From Oegoconia quadripuncta (taxonomy: Eukaryota; Arthropoda; Insecta; Lepidoptera; Autostichidae): a DNA stretch of 64,000 bases. The stretch covers positions 8,588,815 to 8,652,814 of the forward strand of contig OX438742.1 in assembly GCA_949316235.1 (NCBI GenBank), in the 5' to 3' direction. Positions 33,521-45,950 of the stretch are shown here, one piece after another. The translations under genes were made by a program, and so were the position numbers. The notes under the pieces are model-generated. The model did no database searches and was not told the DNA's origin. It saw nothing but the letters and a program-made list of their open reading frames with translations. How positions within the stretch are numbered: position 1 is the stretch's first letter; the number at the start of each line of letters is the position of its first letter.

Positions 33521-34379
33521 CAATAAATAATCGTGGTACCAGCATAAAGGATCAAGCGATAATTAGATGAATGATATGATTGAAGGTAGATTAATGTGAT
33601 GATACCATGTAAAAAGATAATACTCGCTTAGTTATTGTATAAAAAAGAAATATTACATGAGATATAATTTTTTCACTTAAAAACCATGCTAGTATTGTAG
33701 TTTTGTTTATACATTGACATTATAATTAAGACATTTCTTATTGTATTGTACAAATTGAAAGTTAGCATTTTTGAATTAATTATGACATCTTTTCTAATTA
33801 TTGAATAGATTGTACTGGTCGCTGTTGTATTTCTTTTATGCAATCGTACATAATCGGATTTTAAAACAACTTTTCCATTTTTGGTGTATTAGTTAAGTAA
33901 TTAGTATAATAGTATGTAGAAAAACTGTTTTGTATGCCAATGTGCAGATCACAAAGTTCTGTCAAGTTTATCGCTTACATCACTGTATTGTGTGTGTTCA
34001 ACTGTGTATCACGACTAAATTATTTGATTGATTGATCGAAATGCATTTTTTAAAATTTAATATTGAAATTACTAAAATTAATGTTCATTCACAAGTCCGG
34101 ACTCCCTGGTCAAGAACTAGCAAGAAACTCAAAGGTTGCTCTTTTCAAGTAGCAGTGTTACACACACATACACTGCATATCACCAAGCAGTTCATGTTCA
34201 TTATTTCTTAATAAAAATATCTTAATAAAAATATGTCTTTTACTTAAAGCCATATTTTTATTAAGACATAGTACAGCTGTTATTAATAAAAACGAGGGGT
34301 GTATGAACCGATTTCAGTGCAGTTTTTTATATGAAAATCTAAACGAGGAAACTGGTCTTTTAGCTTGTTTCATGAATAT
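33521..34379. other. Intergenic with a piece of the 11,437-type repeat
   Basis: GCAAGAAACTCAAAGGTTGC at 34,121 matches the dispersed repeat at 11,437/59,965. The rest is AT-rich. Confidence 0.4.
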
Positions 34380-34535
34380 CGGTTCAACCGTTTCGAATAT
34401 ATTATTTTCGACATATCTTGCCATTTGCCATGGTGGAGTTCCAGTTCCTACGTCCCGGCTCCATCATCAGATCAGGTCGATGGTACCATAATATTGCATT
34501 GTCACCGAACCAAATTTCAGCTTAATCGAAACGAA
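34380..34535. repeat. Dispersed repeat with 'CCATCATCAGATCAGGTCGA'
   Basis: Related to blocks at 22,200, 39,640 (-) and 62,620. Shared are the CATCATCAGATCAGG core and ATTGCATTGTCACCGAAC. Confidence 0.5.
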
Positions 34536-34594
34536 ACGTACAACTTACTGACATATTTACTGTTTACTTTCATACGAACATTGTAAGCTAAATA

Positions 34595-34890
34595 AAGGCT
34601 TGTAAAACTTATAATTCCGCTTTTACTGCGTCGGGGGTTTAATGAAGCATACTTGGTAGGGCCAGGAAGCATTACACTGTAATTTGGTAGGTTTATTATG
34701 TACTATAATAAACCTACCATTAGAAGTAAATTAAGCGACGGCAATGTAGTCGACTACTTATTACTTTGCTTTAAAAATGTCTAAATATCGGTACAATTAA
34801 GTACCTACATTTAAAGCAATACATTTATACCGTAACGAAAAATAATTATAAATTGAGAATTTAGAAAACTCCCGACACTTTAGAAAACTA
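34595..34890 (+). repeat. Dispersed repeat, second copy
   Basis: Partner of 33,230-33,520. It has an extra palindrome: GGTAGGTTTATTATG at 34,687 against ATAATAAACCTACC, which adds about 45 bp. Confidence 0.6.
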
Positions 34891-35578
34891 ATCAATATCC
34901 CAATTAAAGCCATAAATTATAAAAAGATAATTATAATTTTTCTTATCACTTCCATCAGCAATTAATTTGCACACATGTCATTTTAATACGCATAAAAGTA
35001 ACCTACGAATATATATAACAAAATATAATCGGAAATATGGTTTTATTAATCATAATTATAATTATGTTACATAAATAGGCATTAAAATGAAAACGGAATT
35101 TCGCTACACCCAAAAAATTATTCTAGTTTCTCATTGCATTACACGACCTCTCTAGAGCTTCATTTCCGCCGTGCATGCATCACAGTAGCGAGGCAGCCTA
35201 CAAAAAAGCTACATACTCTTTGAAGGATCTAATGTCCTAAGCTCCTTACTTTCTTAATCTCCTGATTAAGAGGAGGAGGTGAAGGAGGATTAAGGCTTGC
35301 ACTGGAACTGACTTTTTGCAATTAATAACAGGCTTTAAAAAAAGAGAAGAGCTTAGACTTAAGAGGATTTTCACGGAAAACTCAACAAAGGAAGTCTATA
35401 TTCATATACCTACCTATTTAATTCTCTTTAATTAGGTACACATAAAATAATGCAGTAACAACATTTCTCTTTAAAGGTACACATAAAGTAATGCAGAAAC
35501 AATATAATTATTTTATACCAACAATAATTTTGCATTATTTTGTATTTTTCGGGCGCCGTGTAGGATTTTTTGCCGTAA
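34891..35578. other. Intergenic
   Basis: AT-rich with a small duplication of a GGTACACATAAA(A/G)TAATGCAG block at 35,435 and 35,477. No gene. Confidence 0.4.
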
Positions 35579-36534
35579 TATATAGGGTGTTTGGTAAAGC
35601 GATAGATTCCTTTTAAGGAGTGCTAGTAGATCCGATTTGCAATAAATATATCCCTGTAAAGTGGTGGCGAGAAGATAACAATTTGTGAGATATTACTTTT
35701 TTTAGTATATTGCAAAAAGCACCGACTTGGCCTCTTAAAATTTAAATAACCTTAAAAAGCAGATTTTATGTGGTCACCTAAGATCATGCTAATGCTTATA
35801 ACATTACCTGTCTTGCCAAACTACTTCATTCATAAATGACCTGCAGGATCTGGAGGCAAGATAAAGTACACGTCATTCCACTTGTCCTTTCGACTACCGG
35901 AATCATACCTAGACATTTACAACTTATTGACCTGAAACCATCGAAAACGGACAAACTAACTTAGAACTTTAAAATAAATAGGAACGTACCATTTACTTGG
36001 TTAATGCCCGTAAATGGTATGATAATACCAGTTCATACTGAGAAAAAGAAACACGGAAAAATAATAATTTGATTTGAACGAAAACTTTCGCCAACCGCTG
36101 TAGTAATTTTTAGAATTACGTAACATGACATACCTTAAATGAAGGCTGAAGAAACACGTCAGTTTTTTTGATAATTTGTATAAATAATTTAACAGGAATA
36201 TTTAGAGTTATTTGGGATTATTTTGTTGAAATAATTTCTTCTAGCGGCCGCTCTCATTAAGCTTTTATTTTTAATTTTCACAATACACGTAGTTTAGCAA
36301 AACAGGTAATGTTATAAGCATTAGCACAATCTTAGGTGATTACATTAAAAAATCTGCGTTTTAGTTTTATTTAAATTTTAAGAGGCCAATACGGTGTATT
36401 TTGAAAAATACAAAAAAAAATCATATCTCTCAAACTGTTATCTTTTCGGCACCACTTCATAGGGATATATTTATTGCAAATCGGATCTACTATCACTACT
36501 TAAAAACAATATATCGTTTTAATCACCCTGTATA
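35579..36534. mobile_element. MITE-4, 956-bp foldback element with 246-bp arms
   Basis: The left arm 35,579-35,824 and right arm 36,289-36,534 are imperfect reverse complements. Landmarks are CTAATGCTTATAACATTACC against GGTAATGTTATAAGCATTAG, and TGCAATAAATATATCCCT against AGGGATATATTTATTGCA. The outer ends TATAGGGTG and CACCCTGTATA carry TA. The 464-bp centre encodes nothing recognised. Confidence 0.82.
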
Positions 36535-36617
36535 AATATCTAACACTGCGGATCCAATGACCGACGGACGTCACTGAACATCGAAATACAACTGTGCCAA
36601 GAGGAAGTGTTCGAAAG

Positions 36618-36892
36618 ATCGTAGTTCCGATACTCTGTTGATCGACACATTGCTTGTGCGAAAAACCACACAGCGACAGAATACTTTTTCGACGAACGCT
36701 AGTGTGAGAGACATTTGTACTCGTAGCGAGCGATCCAGATGGGTGGGAGCACCCCGATAGTGATGACTAGGTAAACGTAGTGAACATAACGGGGAGTTCT
36801 TTCGCACTAGCATTCGTTGAAGAAGTATTCTGACACTGTATGGTTAATTGCACAAGCAATATGTCGACAAACAGGGTACCACAGCTACGATC
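36618..36892. mobile_element. Foldback element of about 275 bp
   Basis: The outer GATCGTAG and CTACGATC, then CATTGCTTGTGC against GCACAAGCAAT, then ACAGAATAC and GTATTCTG, form arms of about 100 bp around a loop of about 90 bases. No coding capacity. Confidence 0.68.
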
Positions 36893-37480
36893 TCTCGTAT
36901 CTCAGTTCTTCACACGTTTGTATTTGGATAAAAAAAAACAAAAATCAAAAATATGTTCAATGTAGGATTCAAAAATATTACTTATTGAAAGTCAACGCGT
37001 TATTTTTTTTTTAAACTACATCGCTTCACAACGTCTTATGATTAGGGAGAAGAAGCGACAAGAAACTCCGCAACAATCCATCTTTACAATAATATTATAT
37101 TTTATATTACATATTACAAAATAAAAACAATTAATATAACGACCAGCTAACACCAGACCTCCTTTTCGCCTAAATAATCATCTATCCTGTGCTGTGTCCC
37201 ACAAAGGATGTGCTAACCTTGCTGAGTCTAAATTTTGGAATTTCAATTTTATTTTTGTTTTTGTTTCAGCTACTCGGGAAAACGAACCCTAAAAACATTA
37301 CCCTCCTTCCTGGAACAGGAAAAACTAGGAGTTTTGTACGGTGTCTGTGAATTGTGATAGATTGTAAGCAATAAGCGATCTGTAAACGTTACGTCAATGT
37401 TTTCAGTGTTAAATTTTTTACGTCCGTGATGCTGGAATACTCACAGAGGAATTGAATTATTTTGATAATGTCAAAAAATT
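36893..37480. other. Intergenic with two dispersed repeat scraps
   Basis: AGAAGAAGCGACAAGAAACT at 37,049 and ACATTACCCTCCTTCCTGGA at 37,296 each have relatives elsewhere in the window (42,870; 19,850 and 54,910). Confidence 0.4.
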
Positions 37481-38142
37481 TGTGCTCAGTGCCAAATAGT
37501 GTCCAATAGAAAAAAAAACTGTTATTCAATATTTTTTATTTTTTTATTTAATGATTTATTTGAAATCACAGCCATAATTACAAATTTAAAATATAAATTA
37601 TACATTTAGAAGCCAAAATAGATCTCATTATACATAGCTTATTTTGTGACCTTATGTATCGAGACATCATTTTACTGAGAATTCTGACGAGACGCGATGG
37701 AATCTTCATTCTTCATATGATTAAAATTGATATTCCGAAAAACTGCCTAAATAGTCCCGAAATATAAGGGCCCAGTGTTTCAGAACACGTAGAACGGATT
37801 TTTCGTCCACTTTGACTTTGTGTGCGTTATTGCATTAGATTGCATGGGTTCTATCCTCGCGGACCAAAAAGTGCGTGGCGTGGTGACTTACAACAAAACA
37901 AATAATTTAGTTGTTTTTGAATACTATTCATTCGATTTATATATTTCGAAGGGTTTAGTCACTTTAGTTAGTTTTAGACACTTTAGTTAGTCACACAGTT
38001 TAGTTATTATTAGTCACAGTTTTTGGTATACAAATTGTTATTATAGAAATGAGGATTCCAGTATCGCGTGAGGCCCGAAAACTCACTTAAAAATCGACAC
38101 ATTTTTTTTCGTTCGGCACGATTAGGCACTATTTGAGCACCA
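37481..38142. mobile_element. Possible 660-bp element with short inverted ends
   Basis: GTGCTCAGTGCCAAATAGTG at the left and CACTATTTGAGCAC at the right are imperfectly inverted. A third relative of this end lies at 41,660 together with a shared ATGAGGATTCCAG segment (38,050 and 41,735, opposite strand). The boundary call is weak. Confidence 0.4.
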
Positions 38143-39639
38143 TTTTTTAACATTATTAAAAAAAACAAAGATAAGAATGTTTTATTTGAATGATGAGTAA
38201 TGTATACATGCAGATTGTAATTACAATTAGGTTCTACATGTCTTGCCTTGCGGCGTACAAAATTATTTATATTCTTTATTGCACAAGAAATACAAACAGA
38301 TTACAGTCACAAATATGTACAAAAGTGCCCTTATCTTTCTTTAGATCTTTTCCACGCGACCCTATTGGACATTAGAAATGTTAAATTAAATATTAAATGT
38401 TAATCAAATTAAATTACATTTATTAGATCAGTATAGATTAAAATGAAAACGAAATAACAATTGTCAGATTCAGAAAAGCATTTCTTTTTTTTTAATACAA
38501 AGATTTTTCTCATAGAAAGCAGCCGAATTCCACGGTGTGCATTCTAGCTTCACGGACGTAAACAAATTTTTATCTTCTATTTACTGGCTCGTTATTTGGG
38601 CTAATAGTTTCCGACGCACGCCTGACATCTGGCAGTTAGCAATCGAATGCGTCACTGGTCCCATAAACCAGACAATAAATCCGGCGAATTACATTTTACA
38701 TGGATCGTTGAAAGTTTACAACAATATTCGCCTGTCCGATCGCTGAGAATACATAATACGTTAAACGTGTTTCCACAATGGTTCGCTTTTGATTAGTGTG
38801 AACATTTTCAGTGTGCGATACGAGTTGTCAGTTTTATGTTTGAATATTGGTATCATACGGTGACAAAGGAATGTTAAATAACAGGGATCTGTTTGTACGG
38901 TAAATCTAAATGTCAATCACTGTTCCATCCGCCTGCGATGTAAAAGTATTCGTATGCCTTTTCTGTTTGCATTAAATTTGCTGTTTGTGATGTGACAATG
39001 GATTATTTATTAGAATGAGCTTTCTGTACTTATCAATATGACTGTAAGTAACCTACCTTATTTTTATCTAAATCTATTGCAATCTAAGTCAGCAGTTACA
39101 TAAGAAGGCCTTCTATTAACTTAAAGTACAGTAATGCTCCATAGAATTGAAATACAGTTCCTAATTGTTGTTAATACATTTAAAATTTGTTATAGATTTT
39201 TAGAATAATTAATAATGAGCAAGTAAATTATCTAGTTCTGCGGAGTTGGCGTGAAATGACATGTCTACCAACAATGACGAGATAGAACCTATTCTACCTA
39301 TCTCGGGCCGCTCTGTTGACAGACTACAGATCGTGCTAGCCACAAAGGGCCCTCCAACGGTCGCATCGTTAGAGTCTTTGCGGTCGATCGATCGGGAGGG
39401 AATGCTACATTACCACCATAGATTATATTATACAAAGATTGAAGTAGGTATCGCCATCTATCTCTGTCATACACAGGACATACGAACGTCACCAAACTAG
39501 TACGAATGTAGATAAGCAGCATTTTTATTTGCTTCTAGTTACTTGTCGCACAATTTTAGCGAGGTTTTATTTAACTTGCAATGTTCGTATGTAAGCAAGT
39601 TGTCCATTTCAAAATTTACAAGCAATTTTTCAAGTAAGT
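38143..39639. other. Intergenic, no recognised gene
   Basis: The frame 38,537-38,746 is of normal base composition but shows no known domain or splice signals. Confidence 0.35.
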
Positions 39640-39770
39640 ACTTATTGGTAGATAGAAATTTTGCATATTTATGTAAGTTCGGTGACAATGCAATATTTAT
39701 GGTAACATCGAGCTGATCTGATGATGGAATCGGGATGTAGGGACTGGAAATCACTGATGCGTAAAGACAG
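39640..39770 (-). repeat. Dispersed repeat, reverse copy of the 34,380 type
   Basis: Reads on the - strand as CCATCATCAGATCAGCTCGA, with ATTGCATTGTCACCGAACTT downstream. Confidence 0.55.
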
Positions 39771-40947
39771 GATAGTACTTTGGTTTAGTTTGTTTTATTG
39801 CCATAGGCATTTCCATTAGACACCATGAGGAGGGTCTGAAGATGAAGTCAGAAGATTGCCACTCCAACTCTTCATCATCCTCAAGTTACATAAAGATGTA
39901 ACTCGTCTTTGTACTAGAATACTATGTAATAATCATGATGAAGTATTAACATTTGTTGTTGTAAGTTGTTCATCGTACAACTTCAACGAGAAGTGCATAG
40001 TTTATTTACTCAGTATCGATAATGGAACATTATTCTTCTCTCCATAATTCAAAATTTTCTCGTACAGGTTCTAGCCTAAATAGAGGTCAGAGGTACACGT
40101 AACTATATTATTTGTTTTAAGCCGTAGGTAACCTTTATAACATTGCGGGGTTCACCGAACAAGTCGACTATGTTAGCCATCTTTGAGCGCACCAGCGCCA
40201 AACCGATTACGAGTCGATATGGTCGCCAAATCGGTCGAAAGCATCACCATCATCAGATATAAAATAATATAATACATATTCACACTGTAAGAATATAAAA
40301 CTGTAAGAATTTAATTTTGTAAAATGAGGCTTCAATTTTATACGTTTTTTTTTATTAATAGCAATTATGTTTTAATCCTAAGAAGTAACTGATTCAATGG
40401 AATTCAAACAATGTAATCATTGTTTGAATCTCGCACAGTTCTTGGTAGCTGCAACTATTCTACTGGGGGAACTGGACACCCGAAAGTCTACCCTTTCCGC
40501 GTACTTATTTACTTTGTGATGAATAAAGTCGGGCGCTGAAAGCTAATATTTTTAATTAACATTTCGTATAGATAAATTTTCGTTTCATATAACATTATTG
40601 TAAAATCCATGAACATAAAGAATCCGCATGCTTATAATTGAAAGATGATATGTCACTCTTGGCGTCCCACTTCCCACTTGGGCTTCTCTGCCCACCCGTA
40701 GAGTGGTTTCTCGAATCAAAACGACGTTAGTCACCGACATGGTCGATCGTATTAGTAAGGTGAAGTGACAGTGCGTAGGGTACATAGCGCATGTAACCAG
40801 ATGACCGTTGGAGCTAGTCTATTGGGAAGATCATGCGTCGGATGATCTAATAAAGCTGACAGGACATCGCTGGATGCAGACCGCACCCAATTGGTCGCTC
40901 TCAAAATCTAGGGGAGAAATATTCAGGAGTAAACGAACATCCGCCTG
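39771..40947. other. Intergenic, nothing recognised
   Basis: No gene or repeat family identified. A local inverted pair around 40,408-40,430 (TTCAAACAATG..CATTGTTTGAA) forms a perfect 11-bp stem. Confidence 0.4.
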
Positions 40948-41278
40948 AACGCCTCCGTCACTCAATGTAAACAACATTTGGTTTACGATTCGGATGTCGC
41001 GGCTTCGATCCCTAGCGGGGTACATGTTTAAGTGGTGGTTGGTGGTAGGGCATTTTAAATGTCCGCCTGGTTAGCTACCATCATCTTATCTAAATCTGCC
41101 GCCAAGCAGCAATGTTAATAGCATTGTTGTGTTCCGTTTGTCAGAGATAAGATAGCCAGTCCCCCAAATGTGTTGGGGTTTCCGGGTCAGTACGCTTCGG
41201 CCTTCGACCTCATCTTCACTTAACATCAGGTGTGATTGAGGTCAAGTACAAAAACTCGTTGTGCACAAAATAAAAATA
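40948..41278 (+). repeat. SINE-C, near full length
   Basis: Head CGCCTCCGTCACTCAATG, B box GGCTTCGATCCCTAGCG, full body and tail. A few substitutions and a short deletion after GTTTAAG. Confidence 0.78.
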
Positions 41279-42059
41279 AAACAAAAAAAAGATTAGCAAA
41301 GTACTTGAAGCGCGCGTTTAATGTACTTTGCTTTTAGCATTTAAACGTGCTAGCCAGTCTCCCTGATCATTAATGTGCGATAGGGAATCTTCGCGCTCCT
41401 ACAGGTTAGGTGAGCAGTTGGGGTATACCAGCTCGATCTGATCTTCGATTTGTCATAATTATTGGCAATCACCTTCTCTACTCTCTTTCCATACAAACCC
41501 AAACTGCACATCGTAGTTTCCCTGTTTCATATTTAGACGAACATCAGGTGTGATTGAGGACAAGTACCAACCCGTTGTGCATTAAAAAAAATCCTGTAGC
41601 TGATGCAATGGTGTATATTACCCACCAATTAAGTAGAATTCGTAGTGGAATTGTACTAAATTAGTGCCAAATAGTGTGCAAAAGAAAAAATTATCAATAT
41701 TTTAAGTGAGCATTCTGGCGTCACGTGTTTCTGGAATCCTCATTTATTACTATAGATTATAATTTAAATCCTAAAGAATTGTGCGTAATTAGTGTTACCG
41801 AAATATACAAATTTCTTAATAGTTCTTCAAAAACAACGAAGTTATTTAGATATCTTCCTGAAAGGGATAGCGCATACGACGAAATTTGTCGTTCAATTTG
41901 TGTTGTTTGAAACACCCGTAGACACTTGCATAAAGTAATTTACAACTAAACCGCAAGACGCTGCCAGTGGTTTGTGTCCATTTCACGTCGGTTTTGCGTT
42001 TCTAGGTGGTACAGTCGTCGGCAAAATTCTTCGGATTCCGATTACTCGGGAAGCAGAAA
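41279..42059. other. Intergenic with a SINE-C 3' scrap
   Basis: 41,533-41,590 is a SINE-C tail (CATCAGGTGTGATTGAGGAC). 41,640-41,760 is a - strand relative of the 37.5-38.1 kb element. No gene. Confidence 0.45.
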
Positions 42060-42265
42060 GACAAAGCACGTTGTAACTACCGTTTTAATGTCTGCCTAGC
42101 TGTACCATCTCATCTAAGTCTGCCATCTAGCAGTTGATAGAATTATTGTGTTTGCCGAAACACATTTGTTTGTTTGAAATAAGATAAACAGTCATCAAAT
42201 AAGTTGGGGGTTCCGTAAAAGCGCACTTCTACCTTCGGCTTCATTTTAGGTTAAGCGCTAACTCG
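42060..42265 (+). repeat. Strongly diverged SINE-C
   Basis: Body order is kept (TTAATGTCTGCCTAGCT, CTAAGTCTGCCATCTAGCAG, GTTGGGGGTTCCG, CTTCTACCTTCGGCTTCATT), but substitutions are many, so this is an older copy. Confidence 0.55.
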
Positions 42266-43128
42266 AATTAAAAGAGAAACTATTTGTTAACGACTTTATT
42301 TTTATTTTCGAGATGGTTCTTAGCCATGTTTAATGTAAAACGGTTAAGCCATTAATATTTTTGTTTATCTATGGAAGATATGATCACGTATTTTCGGGTT
42401 ACCTAAAAATTACTACTACAATAACTAGTATATAAAACCAAAAAACCCCGACAGCATGTTTCGTATTTTGCGGGCGCCATGTTAAATAATAAAAATACAA
42501 TATAAATGAAAAATAATAATACAATTTCAATACAAAGGTAAAACACATATTTATAATACAGTAAGTTAATCTACCTAGCTGGTAAATACAAAATGCGTAA
42601 TTTGAATAATGAATTAAGAATACCTCATAAGTAATTATTTAAATTGGTGCATGCTACTCTCTCATGTTGCTGTGCCTTCATAAGGTCCTTATTGATACGA
42701 TACACTTTAATACCATCAAAATATAAAACATAAGGAATGCAGTAAAATGTTTGAGTTTGGATTTTTATCATTTAGGCTTAGGCTACAGTGGTAACATAAT
42801 AAATCTGTAAACATACACTCGAAAAACATGACTGGAAGAAGTGTTTTCTTTTAAAATTACCTCGCTTCATATGGATAGGGAGAAGAAGCGTCGTAACACA
42901 ATACATTTAAATAAGTTTCCATCTTTACAACTTAATTACATAACAGTTACGTTGTTATTATTGCCTATAAATTGAATACTAACCCCCGAGCTAACATGAT
43001 TATATTATCCAGACAAACGAACCAACTGTTTTGAAAGTTTAATATATTCGAAATGGCGTAACCGATTTGCATCAAATGCTAGCAACCATCTCGCAAATAT
43101 CAGCTAACGATCATGATTGACGATTGGC
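42266..43128. other. Intergenic
   Basis: AT-rich. TTTTGCGGGCGCCATGTTA at 42,466 and the AGAAGAAGCG piece at 42,882 belong to dispersed repeats. No gene. Confidence 0.4.
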
Positions 43129-43380
43129 GACCTGTTTGGTGTAGTGGTTAGAAACTCTGCTACTAAACCAAATGGTCGCGGGTTCGACCCCGCTAGGGGC
43201 ATATGTTTGTATGATGTATACAGACATGTGTTCCCGAGTTATGTGTGTTTTTCATTTACACATGTATATTTATTAAAAAAAATGTATTTGTGTAGTTTAT
43301 CAACCATCTGGTATCCATAACACAAGCCTAGATGCTTACTGTGGACCTAGATGGCGCTGTGTGTTTGTGAAAAGACATTT
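43129..43380 (+). repeat. SINE-A, complete
   Basis: Head GACCTGTTTGGTGTAGTGG, B box GGGTTCGACCCCGCTAGGG, ending with CTAGATGGCGCTGTGTGTTT and a TTATT-rich tail. Confidence 0.8.
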
Positions 43381-44814
43381 ATTATTTATTTATTATGATT
43401 ATATACAGACACAGGCCTAAAAGTTATAACACACTTCTTTTTGCGTTAAGGTGAAAAATCCCTCCAAAATAACATTTTGGATAAGTGTTAACACTTTAAA
43501 GTGGTGATATCAGATACTGTTTGTGGGTTTGAGGTTGTGGCCCACCATATTTACACTAATAATATGCAAATAGAGTAGAACCAACCCTTTGCGTGAGTGT
43601 CGCGTAAAAGGCGACTAAGGGTCTTTCCACCAAAAATTCCAAATACCAAGTCTGACCACCTCATTTAGGATGACGGTTATGACGTTGGCCGATGTACGCT
43701 TGCACTTAATATTTCGAGTACATAAAACAGTTTAAAATTTTTAATACTGTAACAGGAGGCATTGGACGTCATTGGACGTCATTGTCGTTTCCTCTTTTAT
43801 TTCTTTTCGCTTCCCGGCCGAGATAAGTACAGTAATTGGGTTAAGTAGTACATTAGCGAAGACCTATCTACAGCAGCATAGACTATAATATATAGCGACA
43901 TTTTTTTCGAAAGGCTGCATCAAAATTGCTGCTGCCAAGCAATTCAATATCGCTCACAAAATTTAGAAAAATAAATAATTATACACATGCTTGTAATACA
44001 TACATACTATGCAGGTATAGCTATGTGGCCAATTAAATGCTGTAAAATCTCCTAAGCAAGCTAACTAGCATGCGTATACATGAGGCATGTCCTCAGTATT
44101 GTGCCGGTTGAAGGGTATACCCACTGCACACCCTTAAGGCGGCTCAAAATAGCCAAATTGAGGCGTAGTTCGTGTAAAAATGGCATTAAATATCTTCAAT
44201 TTCCTTGGCCTCTCCAGGTATTTAAAGAGCAATTTCCCTTGCAATTTCTGCATCCAAGACTGGCTCAGGCGTAGACCACTAAACTGTATTTGATTCTTAA
44301 CAGGTTTTACCTCAGAAATAAATTAGACATTTGACAGAGTCCTTTTTTAACGCTTATATTCATACAAAAATGTATACGAATGTTAGTTATGTTCATGAAA
44401 CATGTAGATTTAGCAAAATGTGTAGCGTTCAATGCTCCACTTATATTGACCCTATTTAATAACAAAATAAATCTGAAGAAAATGAATAAATCTCTTTACT
44501 TAATCCTTTTACTCTTATAAATGTATTTATAACAGTAAAAAGAAATTATTCAATTATTTAACATTTCGAATATCGTTCCAATTACAGGAAAAAGCTTAAA
44601 ACAGTTTAATTTTAGGTGTTCGTTAATTGATATTCTTGTTTTTACAGCAGAATTCAAATGAAAAACTAACATTGTGCAAATTTTTTCGAGAAAAAAGAGA
44701 GTGTATTTACATCCGTAGGCGGAAACGTGATAATTTGAAATACCTTCCATTTGCGAACTCGTCTCGAAACCCAAGAGTAATCACTTATTTCCATAACTGA
44801 TACTTCATACAAAA
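43381..44814. other. Intergenic, no gene
   Basis: A GTAAAAGGCGACTAAGGG-type scrap is at about 43,605. An 11-bp tandem ATTGGACGTC(A) doublet is at 43,763-43,784. Otherwise unremarkable. Confidence 0.4.
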
Positions 44815-45055
44815 ATAAAAATAAATAAATATTACTTAGGTATTACTTAGTCACAAACTAAGCAATGCTTTTATTATGGATACTAGATAACGGATAAACA
44901 TATATATATTGTTTTTATATACTATAAGCACCCATGACAGGGAAATTAATGTTTGTATTTATCACACATATACCTTCACCCCTCGCGGGATACGAACCCG
45001 CAACCGTAGATTTAGCAGAGAGGGTCACTATCCACTACACCAATCTATAGTTCAA
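44815..45055 (-). repeat. SINE-B, full length
   Basis: - strand copy with head ATTGGTGTAGTGGATAGTGA, B box GGTTCGTATCCCGCGAGGGG and 3' part CCGTTATCTAGTATCCATAA. This is the best SINE-B in the window. Confidence 0.75.
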
Positions 45056-45409
45056 TATTCTATTGATAATCAAGAACAAAGCTTTAAATTCCTTCATCTG
45101 TATAACGTCTTTCCTAGGTGATATATTATGGTTACCTACATAACTAGTATTGATCGATGAAAAGTTCATTAGGAGACAAATTTAGAAAAGAGCAAACGTA
45201 TATCTGACGGCCCCATTAAGTCCGTGCTGGTTATTCGGTATTATCTAAGTCAGAGGAACCTTTTGCATATAGTTGCTTTTTTCTCCCAAAATATACAAGT
45301 CCTCCTATTAGAGGTTTATCCATTATCCCATTGTATGCGTTGTATGCATATTATATCGAATAAATTTTTGTTACATTTGGAACATTTTTATAATAAGGGG
45401 TGTTGTAAT

Positions 45410-45762
45410 TAAGTCCTTACCTATGAAATTGGCGTTTTGTATGAAGAATTACATTAATACTGTTCTCCATACAAACATTTTTGATTATCGAATAACATTA
45501 AGTTAAGTCATAGGCAGCGTTAATTTTTAAAAGTGCCGCTTTATAAAAGTTTCAGCGAATCTAAGAAATGATTATAGGAAGCACATGAAAAGAGCTCTGT
45601 TCAATTTTTTATTATTATGTGATTTAGGCCAGAAATTAAAAAATATTTCATGTGAAACCTTGAAATAATATTCCATCTTCCAAATAAAAAACAAATTTGG
45701 ATATAGCTTTGAAAATCGCAGGGATTGGTACATATAATTACAATTTCATAGGTAAAGACCCA
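45410..45762. mobile_element. Mariner-derived MITE of about 353 bp
   Basis: The left end TAAGTCCTTACCTATGAAAT and right end CAATTTCATAGGTAAAGACC match the ends of the 1.3-kb mariner at 18,301. There is no transposase. It could have been moved by a mariner enzyme acting on the shared ends. Confidence 0.75.
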
Positions 45763-45829
45763 ATATAAACCCTATTTAGGTTCAGCACTATATTAGTTAT
45801 TTACATTATTAATAAATTAAGTATCGATC

Positions 45830-45950
45830 GAACCCAACGCGCATTGGGCCAGCGTGATGGACTATGGCCCATACTCTCTCATTTACGAAGGAAAGCCTAT
45901 ATGCCTACAGTGGGATGTTTACGGGCTGATGATGATGATGAAGTATCTTA
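45830..45950 (+). repeat. SINE-D 3' fragment
   Basis: CGCATTGGGCCAGCGTGATGG, then TACAGTGGGATGTTTACGGG and a GATGATGATGATGA tail, as in the copy at 23,356. Confidence 0.65.

Noticed and set aside
38537..38746. Open frame of 69 codons with a hydrophobic stretch
   Set aside because: No known family, isolated, no promoter or splice evidence.
43129..43210. tRNA gene candidates at SINE heads (also 24,963, 26,879, 44,990 and 60,640)
   Set aside because: A- and B-box-like sequences are present, but the cloverleaf is incomplete and each is followed by a SINE body, so they are tRNA-derived SINE heads and not tRNA genes.
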